NCBI GenBank assembly: GCA_045641165.1
Contig: JAZUGL010000002.1
Coordinates: forward strand, 31,110-95,109
DNA length: 64,000 bases
DNA from: Hennigella sp045641165
GTDB lineage: Bacteria; Bacillota_I; Bacilli_A; Mycoplasmatales; Mycoplasmoidaceae
Direction: 5' to 3'
Position numbers and translations under genes: made by a program. The notes under the pieces are model-generated. The model saw nothing but the letters and a program-made list of their open reading frames with translations, ran no database searches and was not told the origin of the DNA. This document shows positions 10,132 to 20,773 of this stretch, one piece after another. Positions within the stretch are counted from its first letter, which is position 1. The number at the start of each line of letters is the position of its first letter.

Positions 10132-11028
10132 TTATTTTGTTACCAATAAATGTAATTTACTAGGAACTACCTCAACAACAATGTGGTTTTGGTGTTTAAG
10201 TAAATTTCCATCATATTCAATGCAAGCATCAGATAAATCAATTGTTACTTTTTTAGCAGTTGCACATTTTGAAGGTTTAAGTTTTTCAATTAACCCCTTT
10301 TTAATCTTAGAAAGGTAATGCAAAGTTTTTAAATGACTAAATCTTTGTAAATATGTGATAGAAGCTAAACCGTCATCAAGTTTAGAACTAGTAGAAGTAA
10401 TAACATTTGAACCAACTCTTCTACCATTGTTAATAGTCATTCACATAGTTTCAATGCTTTGAGGTGCTTTATCATCTAGTTGCATTGTATAACTTATAGC
10501 TTTTCAAAATAAAGACTTTCTAATTGTAGCAATAGTATATTGTGTTGATGGTTTGAAATGTTTCATTTTGTCACGACAATTAATTACTTCAGCAGATAAA
10601 CCAATACCAACAGCATTAATAACTTTATATTTATTGTTTATGATTAGATAATCAACTAATCTTTCTTTTGGGTTGCGAACATAAGCATGGAATAGCTCCA
10701 CAGGATCATTTGAACCTAAATTTAATGCAAAAGCAAAATCATTTCCAGAACCAAATGGCAATACAGCCATTTTAGTTTTAGCAAAATTAACTATGCCGTT
10801 TAATACTTCATTAAGGGTTCCATCTCCACCCATAACAAATAAATTAACAACTTCATCGCCAGAAGTTAAATCTCTAGCAATAATTGAAGCATGTCCAGCA
10901 TTTTCCGTTGGATGAGCAACAAGTTTTATATCTTTTTGTGTATCAACCCAATTTTTAATCTTAGCAAAGGCAGCATTTGCTGCGCCCTTGCCAGATGTAG
11001 GATTATAAATTAGATGAACTGTAATCAT
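10132..11028 (-). CDS. Diacylglycerol kinase-family lipid kinase (YegS/DgkB-like)
   Basis: 298 residues. NPTSGKG at the N-terminus, the nucleotide-binding GGDGTLNEVLNG and PFGSGNDFA are hallmarks of the DAGK catalytic domain; the C-terminal half is the usual beta-sandwich. It probably phosphorylates diacylglycerol or a related lipid at the membrane. It is the first gene of the deo/glycolysis operon, transcribed from a -10 box shared with divergent galU. Its functional link with downstream nucleoside genes is not obvious, but it fits glycolipid synthesis encoded across the divergent promoter. Confidence 0.88.
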
Positions 11029-11059
11029 ATCGATGCTATATTAAATAAATATATTTAAT

Positions 11060-11067
11060 ATTATAAT
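11060..11067. promoter_or_regulatory. Shared bidirectional -10 element (lipid kinase operon / galU)
   Basis: The palindrome ATTATAAT gives TATAAT on the plus strand (11062-11067, for galU) and TATAAT on the minus strand (11065-11060, for the lipid kinase-deo operon). galU then has CAGGAGATAATA before its ATG; the minus transcript has about 25 nt of leader. Confidence 0.7.
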
Positions 11068-11092
11068 ATAGATAATTACTCAGGAGATAATA

Positions 11093-11968
11093 ATGTCCAA
11101 AGTGAAAAAAGCAGTCATTCCCGCAGCCGGTTTTGGTACTAGGTTATTGCCAGCTACCAAGGCTGTGGCAAAGGAAATGTTGCCCATTCTTAATAAACCA
11201 ACTATCCAATATATTGTGCAAGAAGCTGTTGATTCAGGAATCAAAGAAATTTTAATTATTCTTTCTGCCGGAAAAGAATCAATTAAAACACATTTTGGTC
11301 ATAATAAAGCTCTTGAAGCTAACTTGCTTAAAAAGAATAAAAATGATATGTATAAAGAAGTTGTAGGTCTTGCAAAAATGGCCAAAATTTCTTATATTTA
11401 TCAAAACAAAATGCTTGGTTTAGGTGATGCCATTGGTCATGCTAAGAAATTTGTTGGCAACCAACCATTTGCTGTTTTATTAGGTGATGATGTAGTTGTA
11501 AATAAAGGCCCAACAGCACTAAAACAATGTATTGATGCATATACTAAAACTAAAAGCTGCATCGTAGGTGTACAACCTGTTGACAAAAAAGTTGTAAATA
11601 AATACGGAATTGTTTCCCCTTTAAATAAAAAAGATTTGAAGAAACAACTATTTGCTATTAAAGGTTTAGTTGAAAAACCAGATGTTAAATCTGCTCCAAG
11701 CAATTTAGCTATTTTAGGCAGATATGTTTTAACTCCAGATATTTTTAAAGCAATTAAACAAACAAAATTTGATAAATCTGGTGAAATTCAAATCACAAAT
11801 GCTTTGAAAATATTGCTAAAAAAGAAAAAAATTCATGCTTGTAATTTTAAAGGCACAAGATATGATCTAGGCAACAAATTAGGTATAGCAAAAGCAACAA
11901 TTGATTTTGCTTTATCAGATAAAGAAATTAAAAATGATATATTAAAATATATCAAAGGGAAAAGATAA
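11093..11968 (+). CDS. galU: UTP-glucose-1-phosphate uridylyltransferase
   Basis: Makes UDP-glucose from glucose-1-phosphate and UTP. The 291-residue protein begins with the nucleotidyltransferase signature AAGFGTRLLPATKAVAKEM and has LGDDVV and the Lys of GLVEKP. Full length for the family. A good AGGAG precedes the ATG. Its TAA overlaps the galE ATG by one base. Together with the neighbouring glycosyltransferase this supports UDP-hexose use for membrane glycolipids or surface glycans. Confidence 0.95.
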   Translation: MSKVKKAVIPAAGFGTRLLPATKAVAKEMLPILNKPTIQYIVQEAVDSGIKEILIILSAGKESIKTHFGHNKALEANLLKKNKNDMYKEVVGLAKMAKISYIYQNKMLGLGDAIGHAKKFVGNQPFAVLLGDDVVVNKGPTALKQCIDAYTKTKSCIVGVQPVDKKVVNKYGIVSPLNKKDLKKQLFAIKGLVEKPDVKSAPSNLAILGRYVLTPDIFKAIKQTKFDKSGEIQITNALKILLKKKKIHACNFKGTRYDLGNKLGIAKATIDFALSDKEIKNDILKYIKGKR

Positions 11969-12936
11969 TGAGAATTTTAAATATTGGTGGCGCAGGTTTT
12001 ATTGGTTCAGTAGCAACTGAATTATTTATTAAAAATGGTCACAAAGTTGTTGTTTTAGATGATTTATCAACAGGTTTTAGAAAGTTAGTTCATCCAAAAG
12101 CCACTTTTATAAAAGGCAGTATGCTTGATTACAAACTTTTAAACAGAATCATGAAAAAATACAAAATTGATGTGGTTACTTTATATGCTGCAAAAATTGT
12201 TGTTCCTGAATCTGTTGCTAAACCAGCCGAATACTATTTAACAAATGTTGGTGGTTGTGCAACCGTTTTAAAGGCAATGGTCTTTAACAAAGTTAAAAAA
12301 ATCATTTTTGCCAGCTCTGCTGCTGTTTATGGAGTATGCAAAAAAGTTCCTGTAAATGAAAATTCTCCAACCCTTCCTTGCAACCCATATGGTGCAACCA
12401 AGAGAATGTGTGAAAGACTTTTATCTGAAGCACAAAAAGCCTATGGAATCAATTTTATTTCATATCGTTTTTTCAATGTAGCTGGCGCATCAACTAGTGG
12501 AAAATATGGAATGGCAAAGAAAAACCCAACCTTACTAATACCAGCAATAAATGATGCTATTATTCATGGAAGAAAAGTTAAGATATTTGGTAACAAATAT
12601 AAAACCAAAGATGGAACATGTTTAAGAGACTATATCCATGTTCAAGATTTAGCTAATGCTGCACTTATTGGACTTAAATATTTGCAAAAAAATAAATCAG
12701 GAATTTTCTGTTTAGGTTCAAATTCTGGATATACAGTTCTAGACATTGTTAAACATGCTCAAAAATATATAGACAAAAACTTAAAATACGAATTTAAACC
12801 TAATAGACCCGGTGATCCAGATGCTTTAATAACATCTAATAAAAAAGCTTATCAACAACTTGGTTGAAAAGTTAAACACACTTTAAAAGATATGATTGTT
12901 TCTGATTACAAATTCAGAAAAAATCACGTTAGATAA
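11968..12936 (+). CDS. galE: UDP-glucose 4-epimerase
   Basis: Interconverts UDP-glucose and UDP-galactose with bound NAD. The 322-residue short-chain dehydrogenase-type protein has the Rossmann GGAGFIGS at residues 6-13, SSAAVYG with the catalytic Ser region, and the catalytic YGATK (YxxxK). A TGA Trp near the end (12865-12867) must be read through to reach the natural C-terminus. Coupled to galU through a 1-nt TAATG overlap. Confidence 0.94.
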
Positions 12937-12952
12937 AACACTTAGTGTTTTC
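12936..12952. terminator. Hairpin between convergent galE and glycosyltransferase genes
   Basis: AAAACAC-tta-GTGTTTT, a 7-bp stem. The loop is the stop codon (minus-strand TAA, 12942-12944) of the glycosyltransferase gene. It may end transcription in both directions; the flanking T-run is short. Confidence 0.5.
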
Positions 12953-14123
12953 TAAGGCGTCTTAAAAATTTATTTTTATAAGGAACATGGAATTTAATTG
13001 CATCATAAAGCATTTGTTCCAAATCCTTCATACAGTTATTAAAACTATATTTTTTTGCTAATTTTTTATTTTGCAATTCATATTTCTTTTTTAATTCTGG
13101 ATTAGAAATTCAAAAATCAATCAATTTAGCCAACCTTTTAGGATTTTTAGATTCAAAAATACACTTAGAATCAACACCAAAAGTTCTTGGCGCGGCCTTT
13201 TTAGAATCAGAAACAAGAACAAGTTTACCACAGGTAATTGCTTCCAAAACTGATATGCCTTCAGTTTCAATTAAAGCAGGATGAACAAATAAATCACAAT
13301 AGTTGATAACTTTTATTAAATCATTATGTTTGAATCTCTTAAAAATAGGTTTATTAGTCAAACTGCGACTCATTTTTTTGTATGTGCTTTTCTTTTGCCC
13401 TTGCCCAGCAAAAATTAATTGGATTTTCTTTTCAAATCTTGAGCGTTTAACAGCACGAATTAAAGTTTGCTGATCTTTTTCTGGTGAAAATCTTCCACAA
13501 CATAAAATTACTATTTTATTTGCAAGTTTTTTTGGTTTAGAAACTTTTGCTGGTTTAACATTTGCTTTTACACCATTTGAAATAACATAAGATCTAATTT
13601 TTGCTGTCCCAGGATTACGTTTTGTGAAAATATTTTTAACAAATTCTGTTGGGTAATGGATAGCATCAACTTTTTTGTAAGTGTTGTTTCATCAATACTT
13701 GTATAAAAAAGCATTAGCGGCCCATATTTTGTCAATATTCATGTAATAAGTTAAGTTTTCGGGCAAAAGATGCAATGCAGTTGTTACAGGAATATTTGCC
13801 TTGTTAGCAACTTTAATTGCTGACATACCTAAAGCAAATGGTTCAAAAACATGAACAACATCAGCGCCTAAAACGGCATGCATAACAGTTAATTTGTTTG
13901 GTTTTGCTAATGTAAATCCCGTAGCCTTGATAAATCTTCCGGCCTTACCGTAGAATTTTTTATTTTTAACAACGTAGTAATTTTCAAGACCTTTTTTAGT
14001 CTTATCTGCACAAAGAATTTTTACATCATGGCGTTTTTGCAAATGCCTAATGAAATTCATTGTAGCAATAGTAGTACCATTGTCTTCTTTACCAAGGATG
14101 TCACAAACAACTGTGATTTTCAT
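12942..14123 (-). CDS. GT4-family glycosyltransferase, probably glycolipid-forming
   Basis: 393 residues with a GT-B organisation: an N-terminal acceptor domain (DILGKEDNGTTIATMNF) and a C-terminal nucleotide-sugar domain with CCGRFSPEKD and the EX7E motif in ETEGISVLE. In wall-less bacteria such enzymes commonly glucosylate diacylglycerol at the inner membrane face, and galU/galE next door would provide the donor. The exact acceptor is not determinable. Several TGA Trp codons lie between 13374 and 13691. Its -10 box is only 9 nt before the ATG (near-leaderless). Confidence 0.82.
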
Positions 14124-14132
14124 AGGGTTTAT

Positions 14133-14161
14133 ATTATATGAAAATATTTATATTTTCATAT
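14133..14161 (-). promoter_or_regulatory. Promoter with 26-bp palindrome upstream of the glycosyltransferase
   Basis: A perfect 12-bp inverted repeat with a 2-nt centre (14136-14147 and 14150-14161) overlaps the minus-strand TATAAT (14138-14133). It could be an operator for the glycosyltransferase gene, or a hairpin ending the upstream trhP2 transcript. No U-tract directly follows. Confidence 0.5.
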
Positions 14162-14172
14162 ATTTACAACTT

Positions 14173-15375
14173 TTAGATGCTTATACGACCAATATCGCCA
14201 ACATTTAATTTGTTTGAATTAGTTGAAATTATGTAACGATACATTGGCCTATTAACTTTTAAAACGTTCATGTTGTTTTTTACATCAAAAATTTTAGAAA
14301 TTTTAATATGAATTAAGTCGTGATTTTTACCAAAAACTTCAAATTTATTTTTAGTTGTAAAGAAATTTTTAGAAATGATTTCATATGAGCCATTTTTACT
14401 TTTTTTATCTATGATAAAAGCAAAATTTTGGTTTAGCTTTTTCTCTTCGTTTCCATATAACATTTGCTTATTAGATGGCTTGCCATTAAATCAAGCAAAC
14501 GATGTTGGTCTATTAGCTGCTTTATCAATTTCTTTTTCATACATTTCTATTCTTTTTGCACTTAATTTCTTTGCATAGAAATCTCTCATTTCTTGTGCAT
14601 AAACATTAACTACAGTAGCAATATAATGCATTGATTTCATACGACCTTCAATTTTAAAACTTGCCAATCCAGATTTTAATAAAAGAGGTAAATTTTTAAC
14701 TTGACAAATATCCTTTGCTGACATTATGAATTTATTTGAAATCACTTTGTGATTTTTGTCCATTAATATTCATTTTCATCTGCAGCTTTGAGCACAACCA
14801 CCAACATTGGCATCTCTTAATGCAAAATTGTTTGACATAGTGCAATGACCAGAATAACCAACACAGTGTGCACCATGAATAAAATACTCTACATCAATAA
14901 TTCCTTTTAAGCGTTTACACATTAATTTAATGTTTTGATAATCTATTTCTCTAGCTGTAATAATTCTTGAAGCACCTTGTTTTTTTCAAAACAATGCAGC
15001 TTTAGAGTTGCAAATAGATTGTTGCGTTGAAACATGAATTTCTTTTTTAGGATAAAGCTTATGAATGGTTGAAATAATATATGGATCAGCACAAATAAAA
15101 GCATCAGGATTTAATTTAGCTACTGCTTTCAAATATTTTGTAAAACCCTTAACCATTTCGTTATGACAAAGTATATTTGTTACCAAATACACTTTAGATT
15201 TGTGATTATGAGCATAATCAATAATTTGTTTTAATTCTGTTAAATCAAAATTATCTGCTCTAGCACGCAAGGAATATAGTTTTCCTCCGCAATAAACAGC
15301 ATCAGCATTAAAATCAATTGCCAGTTTTGCTCTTCCAAGATCACCGGCAGGAGCTAGCAATTCAACTTTATTCAT
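14173..15375 (-). CDS. Peptidase U32 family tRNA hydroxylation protein (TrhP2/YrrO-like)
   Basis: 400 residues. It begins KVELLAPAGDLGRAKLAIDF, the classical U32 start, and carries the family signature with its cysteine cluster (YFIHGAHCVGYSGHCTMSN, then RDANVGGCAQSCRW), which requires several TGA=Trp codons at 14764-14985. In other bacteria U32 proteins TrhP1/P2 convert U34 of tRNA to 5-hydroxyuridine. The gene order ruvX-trmR-U32-U32 matches Bacillus yrrK-yrrM-yrrN-yrrO, which supports this role over a peptidase. Overlaps the preceding gene by 8 nt. Confidence 0.87.
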
Positions 15376-16282
15376 TGCCTTCCTCTTTATTTAAATGTAG
15401 CAAACCTTTTGTTGGGTTAATAAAACCACAAGCACTTACATCATTGATTGATTTGATTTCATTAATTAATAAAGCTTTAGCTTTATCATCAAACTTTTTG
15501 TTTTTAATTAAGTGTAATGCTCTAGCATAAATATCCAATGTTTTATCTACTCATTTTCTGTCATGCAAGAATGATAAGAAATAAATACTGTCAATTCCTG
15601 AAGAAACCAATTTATCTAAGTATTCTAAAATAGAAACATTGTATCCAGTAAACATGTGTGTACCGGTATCATCTTCATATATAAGGTTAGGAAGTTTTCT
15701 TGTTTCTTCTTTTAAATAAAACAATTGGTTAGACAAATCTTTTTTGATATTAAATTGTTTTTTGAAATTTGTTAAAAGGCTTCATTTTGAGTGCATTACT
15801 AAGCCAAAGCCTTCGGCTTGCATTTGCAATCTTACATTTTGTTTGTAATAAGCAAATTGCTGTATTTCTTTTAAAAATAATTCTCTTGGCAAAACAACTT
15901 CATTAATTTTATTTTTCTTAAAAAAAGGTAATTGTGAATAATTAGTTGTTAATGTTTCTGAGTTATAGACAAATTCGGGTTGATATTTAATTTCATCACA
16001 TATTTGTTTAATAGCATAATCTGTGAAAATTATTGTTTTTACACCTATTTCTTTTAGTTCTTTTAATAATTTAGTTAAATTATTAATTTCATCATCCATG
16101 TATAAGTTGTTGATACTTACAGCAACCTTATTTAAATTTAAACTTTTAATTTGTGTAGTTGATAAAAGACAAGTATTTCTTGCACTAAATTTTTTAACAC
16201 CAACAATTATGTAATCAACATCTTTGTTTGTTTGAAGCTCTTTTGCATGTTCAAACCCAATAGGATTAACTCAAATTTTCAT
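15368..16282 (-). CDS. Peptidase U32 family tRNA hydroxylation partner (TrhP1/YrrN-like)
   Basis: 304 residues; starts MKIWVNPIGFEHAKE and is a shorter, more divergent U32-like protein. The assignment rests mainly on position and length: it sits between the TrmR-like methyltransferase (TAATG overlap) and the longer U32 gene (ATGAATAA overlap), as YrrN does in Bacillus, where YrrN is about 310 residues. Several TGA codons are read as Trp. It contains only a few cysteines and not the full signature of its partner, which suggests a heteromeric subunit role (inference). Confidence 0.72.
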
Positions 16283-16836
16283 TATTTTTTCCTTAAGATG
16301 GCAAAACCATCATCTATATCATATATTTTAACATCTCATTCAGCAGATAAACCACTGATATAGTTTTTAAAATTTTCAACCTTTTCTTTAAGCTTAATTC
16401 TATTCTTGGTCATTTCTTTATTTGTGCTTTGAAAAAGATTAATATTATCTATAAAGATAAAACCGCCTGGTTTTAGATGACTTTTATATTTTTCAAATAA
16501 AATTTGTTGCTGACTTTTTGGTCCATCAAAAATAATGCAATCGAAATCTTGTTTTGGTTCGTAATCAAAAGCAGAAACACAAACAGCAAAAATCTTTTTT
16601 TCATTCTTAGTGTATTCTTGGGCAACACCAAATCGTTCAGTATCATTTTCTAAAGTAATAATTTTGCTTATAGCAGGATGCTTTGAAAGAAACAAAGACG
16701 AATAACCATAAGCTGTACCAATTTCTAAAACTTGTGCTGTATTGTATTTATCAAATTGATGATATAAGAAATCAATTGTTTGATCTCTCATAATAGGGAT
16801 ATTATGAGCTATATTAAATTGCTTAAATTTTTCCAT
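16282..16836 (-). CDS. trmR: SAM-dependent O-methyltransferase, TrmR-like (tRNA mo5U34)
   Basis: 184 residues of a class I methyltransferase: motif I VLEIGTAYGYSS at about residues 36-47, acidic motif II LENDTERF, and DCIIFDGPKSQ for the catalytic/metal region. Related to the catechol/caffeoyl-CoA O-methyltransferase group; TrmR of Bacillus methylates 5-hydroxyuridine at tRNA position 34. Flanked by ruvX (14-nt overlap) and the two U32 genes that would make its substrate, so the operon encodes a complete mo5U pathway. Confidence 0.82.
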
Positions 16837-17248
16837 TTTCTAACCAGCTATTTAAAATAACAACTGCAGACATTTTATCTTTAATTTTTTTAATTTGGCT
16901 TGCCTTTAAGCCAACATCTTTTAACATACCAGTTGCTTCTAAAGTTGTGTATCTTTCATCTTGCAAAACAACTTTAGTGTCAAAAGTTTGTTTAATCATT
17001 TCAACTAATTTATCAACAACTAAACACATTGGAGATTTGTCACCAGATGGATAAAGGGGATAACCAATAACAATTACATCAATATCATTGTTGTGGTTTT
17101 CAAAAACTTTTTTAATTTTATTCAAACAAGCATTTAAATCATTTTTAGCATAGCTAAAATTATCCAAACCACTAGCTATTTTTTTATTGCTATCAGTTAT
17201 GGCAATCCCTAATGTTTTAGTTCCTAAATCTAGACCTAATGCTCTCAT
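16823..17248 (-). CDS. ruvX: YqgF/RuvX-type Holliday junction resolvase or rRNA-processing nuclease
   Basis: 141 residues with the RNase H-like fold of YqgF: ALGLDLGTKTLGIAITD at the N-terminus (first catalytic Asp), VIGYPLYPSG (the usual GLP motif altered), and DERYTTLEA. Family proteins are implicated in pre-16S rRNA 5'-end processing and in Holliday junction resolution. First gene of the tRNA-modification operon, transcribed from the -10 box shared with the sirtuin gene. Confidence 0.9.
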   Translation of the reverse strand: MRALGLDLGTKTLGIAITDSNKKIASGLDNFSYAKNDLNACLNKIKKVFENHNNDIDVIVIGYPLYPSGDKSPMCLVVDKLVEMIKQTFDTKVVLQDERYTTLEATGMLKDVGLKASQIKKIKDKMSAVVILNSWLENGKI

Positions 17249-17271
17249 AGATGCCCTAATATTAATTAAAT

Positions 17272-17279
17272 ATTATAAT
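17272..17279. promoter_or_regulatory. Shared bidirectional -10 element (ruvX operon / sirtuin)
   Basis: Palindromic ATTATAAT: the plus TATAAT (17274-17279) is only 8 nt from the sirtuin ATG, implying a leaderless mRNA. The minus TATAAT (17277-17272) is 23 nt from the ruvX ATG. Confidence 0.7.
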
Positions 17280-17287
17280 TACTGTAT

Positions 17288-18016
17288 ATGGATAAGATTC
17301 AACAACTTCAAAATATTTTGCAAGACTCAAAATCTATTGTTTTCTTTGGCGGAGCAGGAGTAAGCACTGAAAGTGGTATTCCAGATTTTAGATCGAAAGA
17401 TGGTTTATATAACCAAAAATTTGATGTATCACCAGAAGTTATTTTATCTCATGGATATTTCATGGATTATCCTGAGAAATTCTATGAATTTTATTTTGCC
17501 AAAATGGTTGATTTATCAATTAAACCGAATGCTGCACATAAACAATTAGCTAAATGAGAAAAAATTGGTAAGTTGAAAGCAATTGTTACACAAAACATTG
17601 ATGGCTTACATCAAATGGCTGGTTCAAAAGTTGTTTATGAACTACATGGTTCTGTTCATAGAAACTACTGTATGAAATGTCATAAATTTTATGATTCTAA
17701 ATACATGATTAAATTTAAAAATAATGGTTTGCCAAGATGCTCATGCGGCGGATTATTAAAACCAGACGTTGTTTTATACAATGAAGGTCTTGATGGTAAT
17801 ACTATCAATAATTCCATTCAAGCAATTGCTACATGTGATACATTAATTGTTGCCGGTACAAGCTTAACAGTTTATCCGGCGGCTGGATTAGTAAATTATT
17901 TCAGAGGAAAACACTTAATTCTTATTAATAAAGATAAAACACCTTATGATAGCAATGCAGATTTAGTTATTAATGAACCTGTAGGCAAAGTCTTGAGTCA
18001 AATAAATTTAAAATAA
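17288..18016 (+). CDS. cobB: NAD-dependent protein deacylase (sirtuin)
   Basis: 242-residue Sir2 enzyme removing acyl groups from lysines with NAD. NAD-binding FFGGAGVSTESGIPDFRS at about residues 19-36, catalytic TQNIDGLHQ, and a zinc ribbon formed by CMKC and CSCG. One TGA Trp lies at 17555-17557. ATG 17288 has no Shine-Dalgarno and is 8 nt from the -10 box. Monocistronic. With acetate kinase in the same genome it may reverse acetyl-phosphate-driven acetylation (inference). Confidence 0.94.
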
Positions 18017-18038
18017 AAAAAGAGCAAAGCTCTCTTTT
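18015..18038. terminator. Bidirectional terminator between cobB and the Mg2+ ATPase
   Basis: AGAGC-aaa-GCTCT stem (18021-18033) with A-run on the left and T-run on the right. Both convergent stop codons abut it. Confidence 0.8.
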
Positions 18039-20739
18039 AAATTCATTCGCGGTGGTTGGCTCTTATATACAAACGCTTTGTTCCTTCAGCTAAAATTACA
18101 TAACCTAATAGGATTCCAACTAATCAAGCTCAATATATAGGGTTAGCATTTAAAGCTTGTGGTGAGCCTTCTTGAACAAATTGTAGACCCATGTTAATAC
18201 CAGGAATAAAAGGAACAGACATACAAACTGCCGCAGAAGCAAGTGTTGAAATAACAACACCCTTTGATGGCATTGTGTGGATAAACGCAGTTCTTCTACT
18301 ACGTAGAACATAGATAATTAATGTTTGACTTAAAGCACCTTCAATAAATCATGCTGAGTTAAACATCGCAACATGAAGCGGGTTGTTTCCATCATTACAG
18401 CCAAAGTAAAAATACATTACAGCAAACGTACAGACGTCAAATATTGTACTTATTGGTCCTAATATGACCATGAACTTAATAATTGATTTAGCGTTTCAAT
18501 TCTTTGGTTGTTGCAAGAATTTGAGGTTGACGGCATCTCATGGGATGGCAAGTTGACATAAGTCATAACATAAGTTCATAAAGATTATTTGAATAGATTG
18601 CAACGGGTTGAAAGGCAATCAACATGCTGCAATTAAGAATGAAAGCATATTACCAAAGTTAGAACTCAATGAAATCTTTATATATTTCATTACATTAGCA
18701 AAAGTCTTACGGCCTTGAATTGCACCATTTCCTAAGATGTTTAAATCTTTTTCTAGTAACAACACATCGGCTGATTCTTTAGCAATATCAACAGCTGTAT
18801 CAACTGAAATAGCTATATCAGCTGCTCTCATTGCTGGCGCATCATTAATACCATCACCCATATAACCAACAACATGCCCATTAGCTTTTAATGCTTTAAC
18901 AATGTTGGCTTTTTGTTCAGGCGAAAGCTTAGCAAAAATAACAATGTCTTTTACTTTTTCCCTTAATTCATCAAAATCAAGTTTTTCAATATCATCACCC
19001 AAAAGAACCTTGTTGTATTTCAAACCAATCTCTTTACAAATATACTTTGTAACTTTTTCGTTATCACCAGTAAGAATCTTTATATCTACACCTTTTTTCT
19101 TCAAACTATTAATAGCTTTTTTAGCTGTCATTTTAGGTGGATCAAGCAATGCTATATAACCCACAAGCATTAAATCCTTTTCATCTTCATCTGAAAAAGC
19201 TTCGTTCTTTAATAAAGGTTCATGGTTAGTTGCTACGCAAATAACCCTCATTCCATTTTCATTAAGATCTGAGATAGTCTTTTTAATCTTAGCTAATCAA
19301 GTTTTTGTTAGGTTAACAACCCTTCCATTTAATAAAATTTTTGAACAAACACTTAAAACTTCTTCTGAAGCACCTTTAGTAATTAGCCTGCGTTTTCCTT
19401 CATGTTCAAGAATGATAGACATTCTTCTTCTTTCAAAGTCAAAAGGAACTTCGTCTATTTTTGTATAACCTTCAATCTTTTCAAAAACATGCTTTTGTTG
19501 AGCTCTTTCAACAATAGCTTTATCGATTAAATTCTTTAATCCTGTTTGATAATAACTATTTAAGCAACCATATAAAAGGACCAATTCGTCTTCTTTACCA
19601 GATACATTTAAATGTTCTTGCAAAACAATGTGGTCTTCTGTTAAAGTGCCAGTCTTATCTGTACATAAAACATCCATTGCTCCAAATGTTTGAATTGCAT
19701 TAGTATTCTTAATGATGGCTTTTTGTTTAGAAAATTTAATTGCCTCTTTAGTAAGGTTTAAGGTTATGATCATCGGCAGCATTTCAGGAATAATAGCTAT
19801 TGCTGCAGCCAACGAGAATGTTAATGATTCAGTTCAAGCACTAACATCTGGGAATAATAAATAATTTCTTGTTCCTTTAATAATGAAAATTATTAAACAC
19901 ATTATTGCCATTGTTAAAAGGATGATTTGGCTAACCCTTTTAATACCTTTATCAAAACTTGTTTCTGGTCTTTTAGCCCCAACAGCTTTAGCCACTTTAC
20001 CTAAAAATGTAGCTTTTCCAGTTTGTAAAACTATTCCATAGGCCGAACCAGAAGCAACAGTTGTACCCATAAAACATATATTGTTGCAATATAAAGCGTT
20101 AGTTACATCTTTATTAATAGTAATAGTCTTTTCTACTGGTTCTGATTCACCAGTTAAAGCAGATTGCGTAATAAATAAGTCCTTAGCATATAGCAACCTC
20201 ATATCAGCAGGGATCATGTCACCGGCAGCCAAGTGGACGATATCACCCGGAACAATTTCACTAATTGGTATTTCCTTTTTAACACCATTTCTTTCTACAT
20301 TAGCTGTGGTATTAATCATTTCATTAAGCTTCTCTGAAGCTTTAGAGGACTTAAAGTCTTGAACAAACTTTAATGTTCCAGACAAAACAACCATTGTTAA
20401 TAAAATTGCGAAGGATACTCAATGCGATGTTTGAATTCCAGCTGGATCAAAGATTGGCAAACAAACCGTTAGTATAGCAATAACAACAAGAATAAGGGTA
20501 AATGGTGTAACAAATGATGAAAACAAAACTTTATATCATGTTGCTTTATTCTTATTGGCAATAGAGTTTAAACCATATTTATCACGTTTAGCTTCAATTT
20601 GTTCTTCTCTTAAACCATAATTTGAAGATTGATATTCAACAAATAAAGACTTAGTGTCTTTTTTTGATTGTTCTAGCAAAAATTCACCTTGCTTACTTGT
20701 TATGTAAAGTTTTTTCTTTTCTTTTCTTTTATTAGCCAT
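18037..20739 (-). CDS. mgtA: Magnesium-transporting P-type ATPase (MgtA-like, P3B)
   Basis: 900-residue membrane pump. A cytosolic basic N-terminus is followed by two membrane segments, the TGES actuator motif (SALTGESEPVEK), the ion-path helix with IIPEMLPMIIT characteristic of MgtA/MgtB, the phosphorylation site CTDKTGTLTE, the nucleotide-binding domain, MGDGINDAPAM, and about six C-terminal membrane segments. Several TGA Trp codons interrupt standard-code reading. ATG 20739 is preferred over an in-frame TTG three codons upstream. A long structured leader precedes it. Other divalent cations cannot be excluded. Confidence 0.92.
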
Positions 20740-20773
20740 TTTATGCAAATGCTAATGACACAGATAGAAAGAA

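Noticed and set aside
15368..16282. Calling the two U32 proteins collagenase-like proteases
   Set aside because: Conserved order with ruvX and trmR points to tRNA hydroxylation; no protease catalytic motif is evident.
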